This document shows, piece after piece, positions 1 through 7,837 of a DNA stretch of 32,342 nt. Under the pieces are notes generated by a model, which saw only the letters and a list, made by a program, of their open reading frames with translations, did not search any database and was not told where the DNA came from. Position 1 is the stretch's first letter. The number at the start of each line of letters is the position of its first letter. A program made the translations under genes and the position numbers. Source of the DNA: Prevotella pallens ATCC 700821 (GTDB taxonomy: Bacteria > Bacteroidota > Bacteroidia > Bacteroidales > Bacteroidaceae); the NCBI RefSeq assembly GCF_000220255.1, contig NZ_GL982513.1:1177455-1209796 (forward strand), in the 5' to 3' direction.

Positions 1-38
1 TCTATCAAAATAAAATAAAGATATCTTATAAATCAGTA

Positions 39-3000
39 TTAAGCATTTTCGCTCCAATCTTCCTTGCTCTTGCGAACGTAACTTTGGTAACGAAGTTTTG
101 CCATTTTCTCTGCAGCATCGAAGAGTTCTTGTGCCTCGTTAGGATAAGCTTTCTTAACTGAGAGATAGCGTACTTCACCCATCAAGAAGTCTTGGAACTT
201 GCTCCAATCTGGCTCTTTAGAGTCGAGAGAGAATGGATTCTTTCCTTCTTCTGCCAATACAGGGTTGTAACGCCACAAGTGCCAGTAACCACTTTCTACA
301 GCACGACCTTCTTCTGCCTGACTCTTGCCCATACCACCTTTAGCCTTTAGACCATGGTTGATACATGGTGCGTAAGCGATGATGAGTGATGGACCTGGAT
401 ATGCTTCAGCTTCGCGAATAGCTTTAAGAGTCTGTGCCTGATCAGCACCCATAGCTATTTGTGCAACATAAACATAGCCGTATGTGGTTGCCATCAAACC
501 GAGGTCCTTCTTGCGGATACGCTTACCCTGTGCAGCAAACTGTGCAATAGCACCGAGTGGTGTAGACTTAGAGCTCTGACCGCCAGTGTTAGAGTAAACC
601 TCAGTGTCAAGAACGAGGATATTTACATCTTCGCCAGAAGCAATAACGTGGTCAAGGCCACCGTAACCGATGTCGTAAGAGGCGCCATCACCACCAATAA
701 TCCATTGTGAACGCTTCACCAAGTAGTGGTCTAATGTCTTCAATTCCTTACAGATTGGGCAACCTGCTTCAGCACCAGCAGCAATCATTGGTTTCAGTGC
801 TGCACTTGCTTCCTTAGATGCATCAGCATTGTCTTTAGCCTCTATCCATGCTTGTGCGGCTGCTTTGAATTCAGCAGATACGTGGTCTTCGTTCATAGCA
901 TCGTTCAAAAGTTTAGTAATGCGTTCACGCATCTTCTTATTGCCAAGAGCCATACCCAAACCAAATTCGCAGAAGTCCTCGAACAAAGAGTTGTCGAAAG
1001 CAGGACCTTGACCATTTTCATTGGTTGTGTAAGGAGTAGAAGGAATTGACGCAGAATAGATAGAAGAACAACCAGTAGCGTTAGAAATCATTTCACGGTC
1101 GCCAAAGAGTTGAGAAACCAACTTAACGTATGGTGTTTCACCACAACCAGCGCAGGCTCCAGAGAACTCGAACAATGGTTGAGCAAACTGAGAGTTCTTA
1201 ACGTTGCTCTTTATGTCTACTAAATGTTGCTTTGTTTTTACATTCTTAACCAAGTAGTCCCAGTTATCTATTTGTTGCTGATCGCGTGTGAATGGAACCA
1301 TAGCAAGTGCCTTGCCATTCTTATTACCAGGACAAACATCGGCGCAGTTTCCACAACCAACACAGTCGAGAACGCTAACCTGAATGCGGAAGTGCATACC
1401 AGCCATAGGTTTTGGTACTTTCATATCCAATGTATTGTCGCCAAATCCATTAATTTCTTCGTCATCAAGAACGAATGGACGGATACAAGCATGAGGACAA
1501 ACGTATGCACACTTATTACACTGTATACAGTTCTCTGGGGTCCATTCAGGGTTGAATGCCTCAACACCACGCTTTTCGAATGCAGCAGAACCGTTCTTCA
1601 TTGTACCGTCTACCATATCGTACTTAATGAAATCGGAAACTTTGAGTAAGTCGCCAACCTGACCATTGATAGGACGGACAATCTCTTTGATGTATGCAGG
1701 TGCATTGTCATTAGAGTCTTCAGCATCATCAGCAAGATTAGCCCATGAGGGATCTACAGTCAATTGCTTATATTCGCCACCGCGGTCTACAGCAGCATAG
1801 TTCTTGTCTACAACATCTTGTCCCTTGTTACCGTAAGACTTAACAATGAACTCTTTCATTTGCTCAACAGCCAAATCTACAGGTATAACCTTTGTAATGC
1901 GGAAGAATGCACTCTGAAGAATAGTATTGGTACGGTTGCCGAGACCAATTTCTTGTGCAATCTTTGTTGCGTTGATATAGTAAACGGTAATGTTGTTCTG
2001 AGCGAAGTAACGTTTAATTCTGTTAGGAATGAAGTTTGCAAGTTCTTCGCCTTCGAAGATTGTATTCAAAAGGAAAGTACCATTCTTCTGTAAACCACGA
2101 ATTACATCGTACATACGTAAGTATGCCTGAACATGACAAGCAACAAAGTTAGGTGTATTTACCTGATAAGTAGAACGGATTTCGCTGTCTCCAAAACGAA
2201 GGTGAGAACAAGTAAAACCACCAGACTTCTTAGAGTCGTAAGAGAAATATGCTTGGCAATGTTTGTTAGTGTTATCACCAATAATCTTAACAGAGTTCTT
2301 GTTTGCACCAACGGTACCGTCAGCTCCCAGACCATAGAACTTAGCTTCGAACATACCTTCGCCACCCATAGGAATCTCGTCAATCAATGGAAGCGAAGTG
2401 AAAGTAACATCATCTACAATACCAACAGTAAAGTGGTCTTTAGGCTCTGGAAGTTCTAGGTTGTTGAATACAGAAATAATATGTGCAGGTGTGGTATCAG
2501 AAGAACCAAGACCATAACGTCCACCTACAATTAAAGGTTTGTTTTCAACATCGTAGAATGCGCTCTTTACATCAAGATACAATGGTTCTCCTTCTGCACC
2601 AGGTTCTTTTGTTCTGTCGAGTACAGCAATACGCTTTACTGTCTTTGGAACAGCTGCAAGCAAATGCTTAACAGAGAAAGGACGATAAAGGTGAACAGAA
2701 ATCATACCAATTTTCTTACCGTGCTTAATTTGATAGTCGATAGCTTCGCGTGCGGCTTCAGTAGCAGATCCCATAAGGATAATAATGTTTTCTGCATCTT
2801 CAGCACCATAGTATGAGAAAAGGTGATATTCACGACCAGTAATATCTTTTATCTTTGCTAAGTAATCTTCAACTACTTCTGGAATATTCTCGTAGTATTG
2901 ATTGCAAGCCTCACGGTGTGTGAAGAATGTTTCTGGATTTTCAGCAGTACCACGAGTAACAGGACGCTCTGGAGAGAGTGCACGGTCGCGGAATCGTTTA

Positions 3001-3605
3001 ACGTCAGCTGGATCGAGTAACTTAGCTACTTCATCTTGGTCAATCATCTCAATCTTCTGATATTCGTGAGATGTGCGGAAACCATCGAAGAAGTTTACAA
3101 ATGGAATGCTTGTCTTCAACGAAGCAAGATGTGGAACTGCTGTAAGGTCCATAACCTCTTGTACTGAACCAGAACAGAACATTGCAAAACCTGTTTGACG
3201 ACAAGCCATAACGTCTGAATGGTCGCCAAAGATACACAATGAGTGAGTAGCAAGTGTACGTGCAGAAACATCGAACACGCAAGGCAACATCTCACCAGCA
3301 ATCTTATACATATTAGGTATCATCAGCAACAAACCTTGTGAAGCTGTGAATGTTGTTGTAAGTGCACCGGCTTGGAGTGAACCGTGCATAGCACCAGCTG
3401 CACCACCTTCTGATTGCATTTCCTGAACAGTTACTGTTTGGCCGAAAAGATTTTTACGACCTTTCGCTGCCCATGTATCAACATGCTCTGCCATTGGAGA
3501 AGACGGAGTAATAGGGTAGATTGCTGCTACCTCTGAAAACATGTAGCTTACATGTGCTGCAGCTTCATTACCATCACAGGTAATATACTTTTTTTCTTTC
3601 GCCAT
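39..3605 (-). CDS. nifJ: Pyruvate:ferredoxin (flavodoxin) oxidoreductase
   Basis: Oxidatively decarboxylates pyruvate with CoA to acetyl-CoA and CO2, passing electrons to ferredoxin or flavodoxin; a cytoplasmic enzyme of anaerobic energy metabolism. The protein is 1188 aa, the usual length for the single-chain homodimeric form. The N-terminal domain carries the YPITPSSP motif (about 30-37). Two ferredoxin-type Fe-S motifs follow: CIQCNKC at 693-699 with C703, and CVGCGNC at 748-754 with C758. A further Cys pair (C818, C821, CAGC) serves the proximal cluster. The C-terminal TPP domain contains GGDGASYDIGYGG. All key motifs are intact. The ATG start gives the canonical N-terminus. No gene lies within 100 bp upstream on the same strand except the leftward ATPase, so it is probably its own unit or the end of a two-gene unit. 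No clear terminator is visible in the 38 bases after the stop. Confidence 0.97.
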   Translation of the reverse strand: MAKEKKYITCDGNEAAAHVSYMFSEVAAIYPITPSSPMAEHVDTWAAKGRKNLFGQTVTVQEMQSEGGAAGAMHGSLQAGALTTTFTASQGLLLMIPNMYKIAGEMLPCVFDVSARTLATHSLCIFGDHSDVMACRQTGFAMFCSGSVQEVMDLTAVPHLASLKTSIPFVNFFDGFRTSHEYQKIEMIDQDEVAKLLDPADVKRFRDRALSPERPVTRGTAENPETFFTHREACNQYYENIPEVVEDYLAKIKDITGREYHLFSYYGAEDAENIIILMGSATEAAREAIDYQIKHGKKIGMISVHLYRPFSVKHLLAAVPKTVKRIAVLDRTKEPGAEGEPLYLDVKSAFYDVENKPLIVGGRYGLGSSDTTPAHIISVFNNLELPEPKDHFTVGIVDDVTFTSLPLIDEIPMGGEGMFEAKFYGLGADGTVGANKNSVKIIGDNTNKHCQAYFSYDSKKSGGFTCSHLRFGDSEIRSTYQVNTPNFVACHVQAYLRMYDVIRGLQKNGTFLLNTIFEGEELANFIPNRIKRYFAQNNITVYYINATKIAQEIGLGNRTNTILQSAFFRITKVIPVDLAVEQMKEFIVKSYGNKGQDVVDKNYAAVDRGGEYKQLTVDPSWANLADDAEDSNDNAPAYIKEIVRPINGQVGDLLKVSDFIKYDMVDGTMKNGSAAFEKRGVEAFNPEWTPENCIQCNKCAYVCPHACIRPFVLDDEEINGFGDNTLDMKVPKPMAGMHFRIQVSVLDCVGCGNCADVCPGNKNGKALAMVPFTRDQQQIDNWDYLVKNVKTKQHLVDIKSNVKNSQFAQPLFEFSGACAGCGETPYVKLVSQLFGDREMISNATGCSSIYSASIPSTPYTTNENGQGPAFDNSLFEDFCEFGLGMALGNKKMRERITKLLNDAMNEDHVSAEFKAAAQAWIEAKDNADASKEASAALKPMIAAGAEAGCPICKELKTLDHYLVKRSQWIIGGDGASYDIGYGGLDHVIASGEDVNILVLDTEVYSNTGGQSSKSTPLGAIAQFAAQGKRIRKKDLGLMATTYGYVYVAQIAMGADQAQTLKAIREAEAYPGPSLIIAYAPCINHGLKAKGGMGKSQAEEGRAVESGYWHLWRYNPVLAEEGKNPFSLDSKEPDWSKFQDFLMGEVRYLSVKKAYPNEAQELFDAAEKMAKLRYQSYVRKSKEDWSENA

Positions 3606-3713
3606 TGTCTTTATTTTATTAAATGTTTCTATAATGTTTTTGGTCTGTTTTGTATAGGCCTATCTATTAACAATCTTTTTTATATCATTTATGTATGTAC
3701 TTTAGTCTTAGTT

Positions 3714-4898
3714 TCAGTATAGAAAGCCAAAGAGCCAAAGAGGAATCTTATTGTCTTTCCCTACTTTCATATTGTAACGTACATATATTGTATCATTGTT
3801 TAAACGCATTTTTGTATTCTCTGCATCGCATACCCTAAAACGTCTATTTCTGTCTATTATATAGTATCCACATTTGTTTCCTTCATTTATTGTATGCTTG
3901 GAAAGTAGGGCATTCACAAAAAATGTTTCCATTACCTCTTGCTGCTCTATGTGTATCGGATATATTGCGTAAATGAGATTAGAATTATTCATTATTACCT
4001 TTGCAGGCTTCTTGGGAAAATCTTGACCAACAGAATAAATAATATTTATCAAGCGTGAATCTGATAGATATTTAATGTAGTTCATAACAGTTGCACGACT
4101 TGTATTTATCTCTTTAGCTAAATTGCTTATATTGGGTGATTTTGGACCTTCTAAAGCAAGCAGATAAAAAAGTGTCTTGATTTTAGTGAGATATTTTAAT
4201 TCTATTTGCTTTATGAGCAAGATATCAACCTCTGTCATCATGTTCATAGTCTTCAATAGATTTTCAGAATAATTTCTGTTCTCTAAAAAGAAAGGATAAT
4301 AGCCATGATGAATGTAATCTTGGAAATATTCGAGTGGATTAATCTTTGTCAGTATTTGTGTTGCTATTTGTTCGTGGTTCTCAATGATATCATTAAGCGA
4401 ATAGCTTGAGAAACTATGTCCTGACATATAATTTAAGAACTCTCTAAAGGAGAAACCTCGTAAATTATAGCTCTTAACAATACCATTAAGTTCAGGATTT
4501 TCTTCTTTTAGACGCATAACACTAGACCCAGTAAATACAATCTTTAATTCAGGATAATTATCATAACATCTACGCAAGTCGCTACTCCAATTGGGCTGTT
4601 TAAAAACCTGATCAATAAGCAAGACGCGTCCCCCATTTCGATAGAACTCTCCTGCAAAGTCAGAAATACCTTTCTCTTGGAAATAGAAGTTGTTCATATT
4701 TATGTAAAGACATTTTCGGTCGTTAGCACCAAACTTCTCTTTAGCATATTGAAGAAGGAAGGTCGTTTTTCCAACGCCACGTGTTCCTTTGATGCCTATC
4801 AACTGATCATTCCAATCAATCTCGTCCATAAGCATACGTCTCACTGGAGCATAATTATGTTCCACTAAATAGGTGTGAGTACGGAAAAATGCATCCAT
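3714..4898 (-). CDS. AAA ATPase, AAA_14/DUF4143-type, Walker B Glu replaced by Gln
   Basis: A P-loop ATPase of the family that pairs an AAA_14 domain with a C-terminal DUF4143-like region, common in multiple copies in Bacteroidales and without a settled function. Walker A is GTRGVGKT at 38-45. The Walker B strand reads VLLIDQ (92-97), so the usual acidic pair DE is DQ. The following QPNW and the FTGSS sensor strand match the family. A winged-helix-like stretch (about 253-285: SNLAKEINTSRATVMNYIKYL) follows. The C-terminal part is short and lacks a clear DUF4143 nuclease-like core, but it ends in the IPLWLFGFLY tail that I associate with this family. A well-formed promoter lies upstream. It is cytoplasmic with no membrane segments. 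The family call is firm; the cellular role is unknown. Confidence 0.85.
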   Translation of the reverse strand: MDAFFRTHTYLVEHNYAPVRRMLMDEIDWNDQLIGIKGTRGVGKTTFLLQYAKEKFGANDRKCLYINMNNFYFQEKGISDFAGEFYRNGGRVLLIDQVFKQPNWSSDLRRCYDNYPELKIVFTGSSVMRLKEENPELNGIVKSYNLRGFSFREFLNYMSGHSFSSYSLNDIIENHEQIATQILTKINPLEYFQDYIHHGYYPFFLENRNYSENLLKTMNMMTEVDILLIKQIELKYLTKIKTLFYLLALEGPKSPNISNLAKEINTSRATVMNYIKYLSDSRLINIIYSVGQDFPKKPAKVIMNNSNLIYAIYPIHIEQQEVMETFFVNALLSKHTINEGNKCGYYIIDRNRRFRVCDAENTKMRLNNDTIYVRYNMKVGKDNKIPLWLFGFLY

Positions 4899-4973
4899 CT
4901 TATAACAAAATTATTTCATATCCTAACAGCACTATCAGGCAACACATTTATATATACCTAATAATATTGTGTG

Positions 4974-5005
4974 CAAAGATAATATTTATTTCTTTAATTT
5001 GCAAA
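4974..5005 (-). promoter_or_regulatory. Bacteroidetes-type promoter for the AAA ATPase gene
   Basis: On the minus strand TTTG (plus 5002-5005) is followed after exactly 20 nt by TATCTTTG and C (plus 4974-4981), matching the Bacteroidetes -33 TTTG and -7 TAnnTTTG boxes. It lies about 75 nt before the ATPase start and is back to back with the promoter of the rightward ATP-grasp-like gene. Confidence 0.7.
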
Positions 5006-5045
5006 CTATACATGGCAAAAAAGACCTTTTCACTATTATTTATAT

Positions 5046-5076
5046 TTTGTCTTTTTAAGTATTTGCTGTATCTTTG
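5046..5076 (+). promoter_or_regulatory. Bacteroidetes-type promoter for the ATP-grasp-like gene
   Basis: TTTG at 5046-5049, a 19-nt spacer, then TATCTTTG at 5069-5076 followed by C. This is a full match to the Bacteroidetes -33/-7 pattern and predicts a leader of roughly 60 nt before the ATG at 5147. Confidence 0.7.
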
Positions 5077-5146
5077 CATACGGTTAGTAGACTTTCTTTA
5101 CTCTCATTTGTAGAATGTTTGCAAAAGTCATAATGGAAAAAATAAA

Positions 5147-6232
5147 ATGAAACTTCATATATTCAATCCTGAGCACGATATTTCGTTAGCGCAAAATAAT
5201 CCTAATCAAACCCCATCACGTGCAGCATTGCAAATACGTAATGATTTGGATTTTATTCCTTATATCTGGGCAGTTCAAGGCGATGTTATATTGGTAAATG
5301 ATGTAATGAAGGCGTATGAAGCCGTTGAAAAACTTCGATTGAAAGATAAGAATGTTTCTTTTATAGATGCAGACATTTTAGAAAAGTATTCAGATGAAAT
5401 AGATGCTATTCTACCTTGGGGATGGGATTGCGCAATAAAGGAGCACTTAAAACGTTTAGGTATATCGCAGACTCTTTTGCCTTCAAGCAAGCAATTATCT
5501 GAAATACGCAATTTAAATAATAGAAAGGCATCTATAAGTTGGTTATTGTTTTTAAAGGCGCATCTTCCTTACGCTACGACAGTTGGAGAGGCATACTATT
5601 ATAACAACATTAATGATTTGTGTGCAAAGGCAAAGGAGATAGGGAAAGCTGTAATAAAAGCTCCTTGGAGTGGTAGTGGTAGAGGATTACGATTTACCGA
5701 CAGAAATATCTCTACAGTACACCTAAATTGGGCAAAGAATATTATAACACATCAGCAGGGCATTATTTTAGAGCCATATTATAATAAGGTGCAAGATTTT
5801 GCTATGGAGTTCTATATAGAAGGTGAAGTAAAATATTGTGGCTTGTCTATTTTCCAGTCTTTACATGGGGCGTATACAGGTAGTATTATTGATACAGAAG
5901 AAAGAAAACGCAATTTCTTAAGTAAGTATGTGGATATAGAATTATTGGATACAATAAAACTTACTCTAATAAACTTATTAGAATGTAATATTAAATATAA
6001 CTACAAGGGACCTTTAGGAATTGATATGATGATTGTTGAGAAGAGATCTTTATCTACTTCTTCATTATATGCTATTCATCCTTTTGTTGAAATAAACTTT
6101 CGCCGTACAATGGGGCATGTCGCTTTATCGCTTTCTAATAATTTCCAAATACATAATAAGATGATGCGAATAACGTATAATGGTTCGCATCATACATTAG
6201 AATTAAACGATAGAACTTACCCTAACATTTAA
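5147..6232 (+). CDS. Orphan ATP-grasp-like protein
   Basis: I do not recognise a named family, but the pattern is that of an ATP-grasp enzyme (ATP-dependent carboxylate-amine or similar ligase). The second half has K171 followed by the glycine/serine-rich loop APWSGSGRG (172-180), a hydrophobic strand ending in E209 (GIILEPYY), D217 in a DFAMEFYIEGE strand, GPLGIDMMIV (288-297) and EINFRRTMG (315-323). The last two resemble the metal-binding Asp and Glu-x-Asn pair of ATP-grasp active sites. The N-terminal part (FNPEHDISLA) would be a pre-ATP-grasp domain. There is no signal peptide or membrane segment, so it is cytoplasmic. It has its own promoter and is divergent from the ATPase. Its 3' end overlaps the convergent small membrane gene by 11 bp. 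The substrate is unknown, and no biosynthetic partner lies next to it. Confidence 0.8.
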   Translation: MKLHIFNPEHDISLAQNNPNQTPSRAALQIRNDLDFIPYIWAVQGDVILVNDVMKAYEAVEKLRLKDKNVSFIDADILEKYSDEIDAILPWGWDCAIKEHLKRLGISQTLLPSSKQLSEIRNLNNRKASISWLLFLKAHLPYATTVGEAYYYNNINDLCAKAKEIGKAVIKAPWSGSGRGLRFTDRNISTVHLNWAKNIITHQQGIILEPYYNKVQDFAMEFYIEGEVKYCGLSIFQSLHGAYTGSIIDTEERKRNFLSKYVDIELLDTIKLTLINLLECNIKYNYKGPLGIDMMIVEKRSLSTSSLYAIHPFVEINFRRTMGHVALSLSNNFQIHNKMMRITYNGSHHTLELNDRTYPNI

Positions 6233-6404
6233 AATATAACCAAAATACGAGGAATGAAATAACTAGAGCTATTATACATGTAATAGTTAGCATTATACGT
6301 GCTATAATCTTTCTTCTGCGAACTAAAGAAGAATGTTTTTGTTGATTGAATCCTGAATACTGATCGTAATGGTACTTTCTTTTGTTTCCTTGTGAACTTC
6401 TCAT
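6222..6404 (-). CDS. Small single-pass membrane protein, 60 aa
   Basis: A 60-residue protein with a hydrophilic, Arg/Lys-rich N-terminal half (about 1-33) and one strong hydrophobic segment (about 36-57, IARIMLTITCIIALVISFLVFW) ending YFKC. This predicts one membrane helix with the basic N-terminus in the cytoplasm. It has an ATG start. It lies downstream of the porin gene but is separated from it by a strong hairpin, so it may be transcribed separately or by read-through. I see no recognisable family. The membrane-protein composition and lack of a competing gene in this stretch make it a plausible real small gene rather than a chance ORF. Confidence 0.6.
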   Translation of the reverse strand: MRSSQGNKRKYHYDQYSGFNQQKHSSLVRRRKIIARIMLTITCIIALVISFLVFWLYFKC

Positions 6405-6425
6405 TATTGTAGGTTGGTGTTATCC

Positions 6426-6458
6426 TAAAGAAAGTATCTTTCTCAGATACTTTCTTTA
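6426..6458 (-). terminator. Intrinsic terminator after the porin gene
   Basis: A perfect 14-bp stem (6426-6439 with 6445-6458) around the 5-nt loop TTCTC; the arms read TAAAGAAAGTATCT and its complement. It sits 20 nt beyond the porin stop on the minus strand. The stem end is T-rich on either strand, so it could act in both directions. Confidence 0.7.
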
Positions 6459-6477
6459 TATTTTCAGTCTAATCTAT

Positions 6478-7593
6478 TTAAAATTTAAAACTCAGTTGCA
6501 CGTCTACTAAAGAGTAGTTCGGCTTTGCTAAGCTACGGTCGTGAACATAAGCATATTCAGTTGAAAGCAGCACATTCTTATTAAATTGGTAGTTTAAACC
6601 AACTTCGTATAATGTGCGTTGTTTTTCTGCGCCCTTTGAAGGTTGGTACATATCGTAACGTGCTTTTCCATACAGTTTTTCCTTTACTATAGGTGCTATC
6701 ACTAAAGCATAAACTCCTTGTGCTTTACTGCCATTACTACCTATATTACAGTCTTTTGCTGCAGCATCATTTGTGTTTACAAGCGACTTAGCAAAAGCTT
6801 CTCCTGTAGAATGTGCATATTCTGAACGGAATGTCCAGTCGTTTACTATATATTCGGCAGAAACAGCATAGCGACGTTGTTGCAACTTACGTACGCCTGT
6901 TTGTGTTGCGCCAGTAGCATCAATCCATGTACCTTTACGAGCATACGAACCAGTCCAACCAAACCAACCAATACGCATACCTTTTACAGGCATAACCCAA
7001 ACACCACCGATAATATTTTTTTGTTCGTCTACGTCTTTCACGTTAATTCCTTGCCCGTTAAACACGCCGACCTGATAGTGTAGCAAATTTCTTCCAGCAG
7101 AATTCTTCAGAAAATCGCCTTGAATTTGTACACCTATATCGCGTCCATTTGAACTATGTGTTCCTGCTCTATCTGCAAACCCTGCAAATTTGCTAACGAC
7201 TTGTGAATACCCCATAAACCCTTGTGTAATAGGGTGGATTGGATTCTCAAAAGTGAATGGGTTCTTGAACTGACCAATTTTTACACGGAAGAATGTGTAC
7301 TTTTGCCATTCTGTGAACAAATCGACTACACGTGGCGATGAGCCTAAAGTAGACGTATTACCATTAAATTGAATTTGTACTTTCCATGCCCAATCGTTAA
7401 AAAGACGTCCGTCGAGTGAAACACGACCTAAACGTAGATTGAACGAATTAGATTTTGCCTTGTCTTGATTAGTAAACTGGTACTGCGCTATGCCATACCC
7501 TGATAGCTTCACATTGTCGATCCACTTTGCTGTCTGTGCAGATACATTAGAGAATGCTAACGCTATGGCAGCTAACATAAAGATTTTTTTCAT
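6478..7593 (-). CDS. Outer-membrane porin, phosphate-selective OprO/OprP-like
   Basis: A beta-barrel porin of the outer membrane, 371 aa from the chosen start. The ATG at 7593 gives a clean signal peptide (MKKIFMLAAIALAFSNVSAQ, cleavage after about residue 19) and has AAAGG just upstream. A longer frame starting at 7647 would add 18 residues before the signal sequence and cross the likely promoter region, so I reject it. The mature protein has the alternating aromatic strands of a barrel (NLRLGRVSLDGRLFNDWAWKVQIQFNG; FFRVKIGQFKNPF) and ends in phenylalanine (VQLSFKF), the usual barrel-insertion signal. The IGQFKNPFTFEN section is characteristic of the OprO/P family. Substrate specificity cannot be read from sequence; phosphate is only the family name. 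It is probably monocistronic. Confidence 0.85.
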   Translation of the reverse strand: MKKIFMLAAIALAFSNVSAQTAKWIDNVKLSGYGIAQYQFTNQDKAKSNSFNLRLGRVSLDGRLFNDWAWKVQIQFNGNTSTLGSSPRVVDLFTEWQKYTFFRVKIGQFKNPFTFENPIHPITQGFMGYSQVVSKFAGFADRAGTHSSNGRDIGVQIQGDFLKNSAGRNLLHYQVGVFNGQGINVKDVDEQKNIIGGVWVMPVKGMRIGWFGWTGSYARKGTWIDATGATQTGVRKLQQRRYAVSAEYIVNDWTFRSEYAHSTGEAFAKSLVNTNDAAAKDCNIGSNGSKAQGVYALVIAPIVKEKLYGKARYDMYQPSKGAEKQRTLYEVGLNYQFNKNVLLSTEYAYVHDRSLAKPNYSLVDVQLSFKF

Positions 7594-7632
7594 ATATTTA
7601 CCTTTGAATATTAAGTTTATAGTTTCACTCTG

Positions 7633-7640
7633 CAAAGATA
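7633..7640 (-). promoter_or_regulatory. Promoter -7 box for the porin gene
   Basis: On the minus strand TATCTTTG followed by C matches TAnnTTTG, 39 nt before the selected ATG. No convincing -33 TTTG is seen at the right distance, so this is a half-supported promoter. It supports the downstream start codon, because a start at 7647 would lie upstream of this box. Confidence 0.5.
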
Positions 7641-7813
7641 CAGACAATTTGTAAAAAATGAGAACATTTCTTAAAACTTTCGCTAAAAGTATTATAAAAT
7701 ATGCCTATTGCCTTGCTTTACTACCGTCTATGAAGAATGATATAATAGAATTTTATAGCGTTAAAGCTTCTCTCTTTTATTTAACGTGTGTTATGTAAAT
7801 AGGAAAAAATAAC

Positions 7814-7821
7814 TAACTTTG
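7814..7821 (+). promoter_or_regulatory. Promoter -7 box for rlmD
   Basis: TAACTTTG followed by C matches the Bacteroidetes -7 consensus and sits 16 nt before the ATG of the methyltransferase, implying a very short leader. The -33 element is weak. Confidence 0.5.
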
Positions 7822-7837
7822 CAGCAAATATTAAAAT

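Noticed and set aside
1224..1649. 141-codon plus-strand ORF inside nifJ
   Set aside because: It is antisense to conserved nifJ coding sequence and has a Cys/Thr/Leu-rich composition typical of a shadow frame.
3654..3663. Palindrome ATAGGCCTAT upstream of nifJ as an operator
   Set aside because: Only 10 bp, a single copy and no promoter boxes nearby to relate it to; such palindromes occur by chance.
7594..7647. Longer N-terminus for the porin
   Set aside because: The extra 18 residues precede a perfect signal peptide and would start upstream of the likely -7 box; the internal ATG has a ribosome site.
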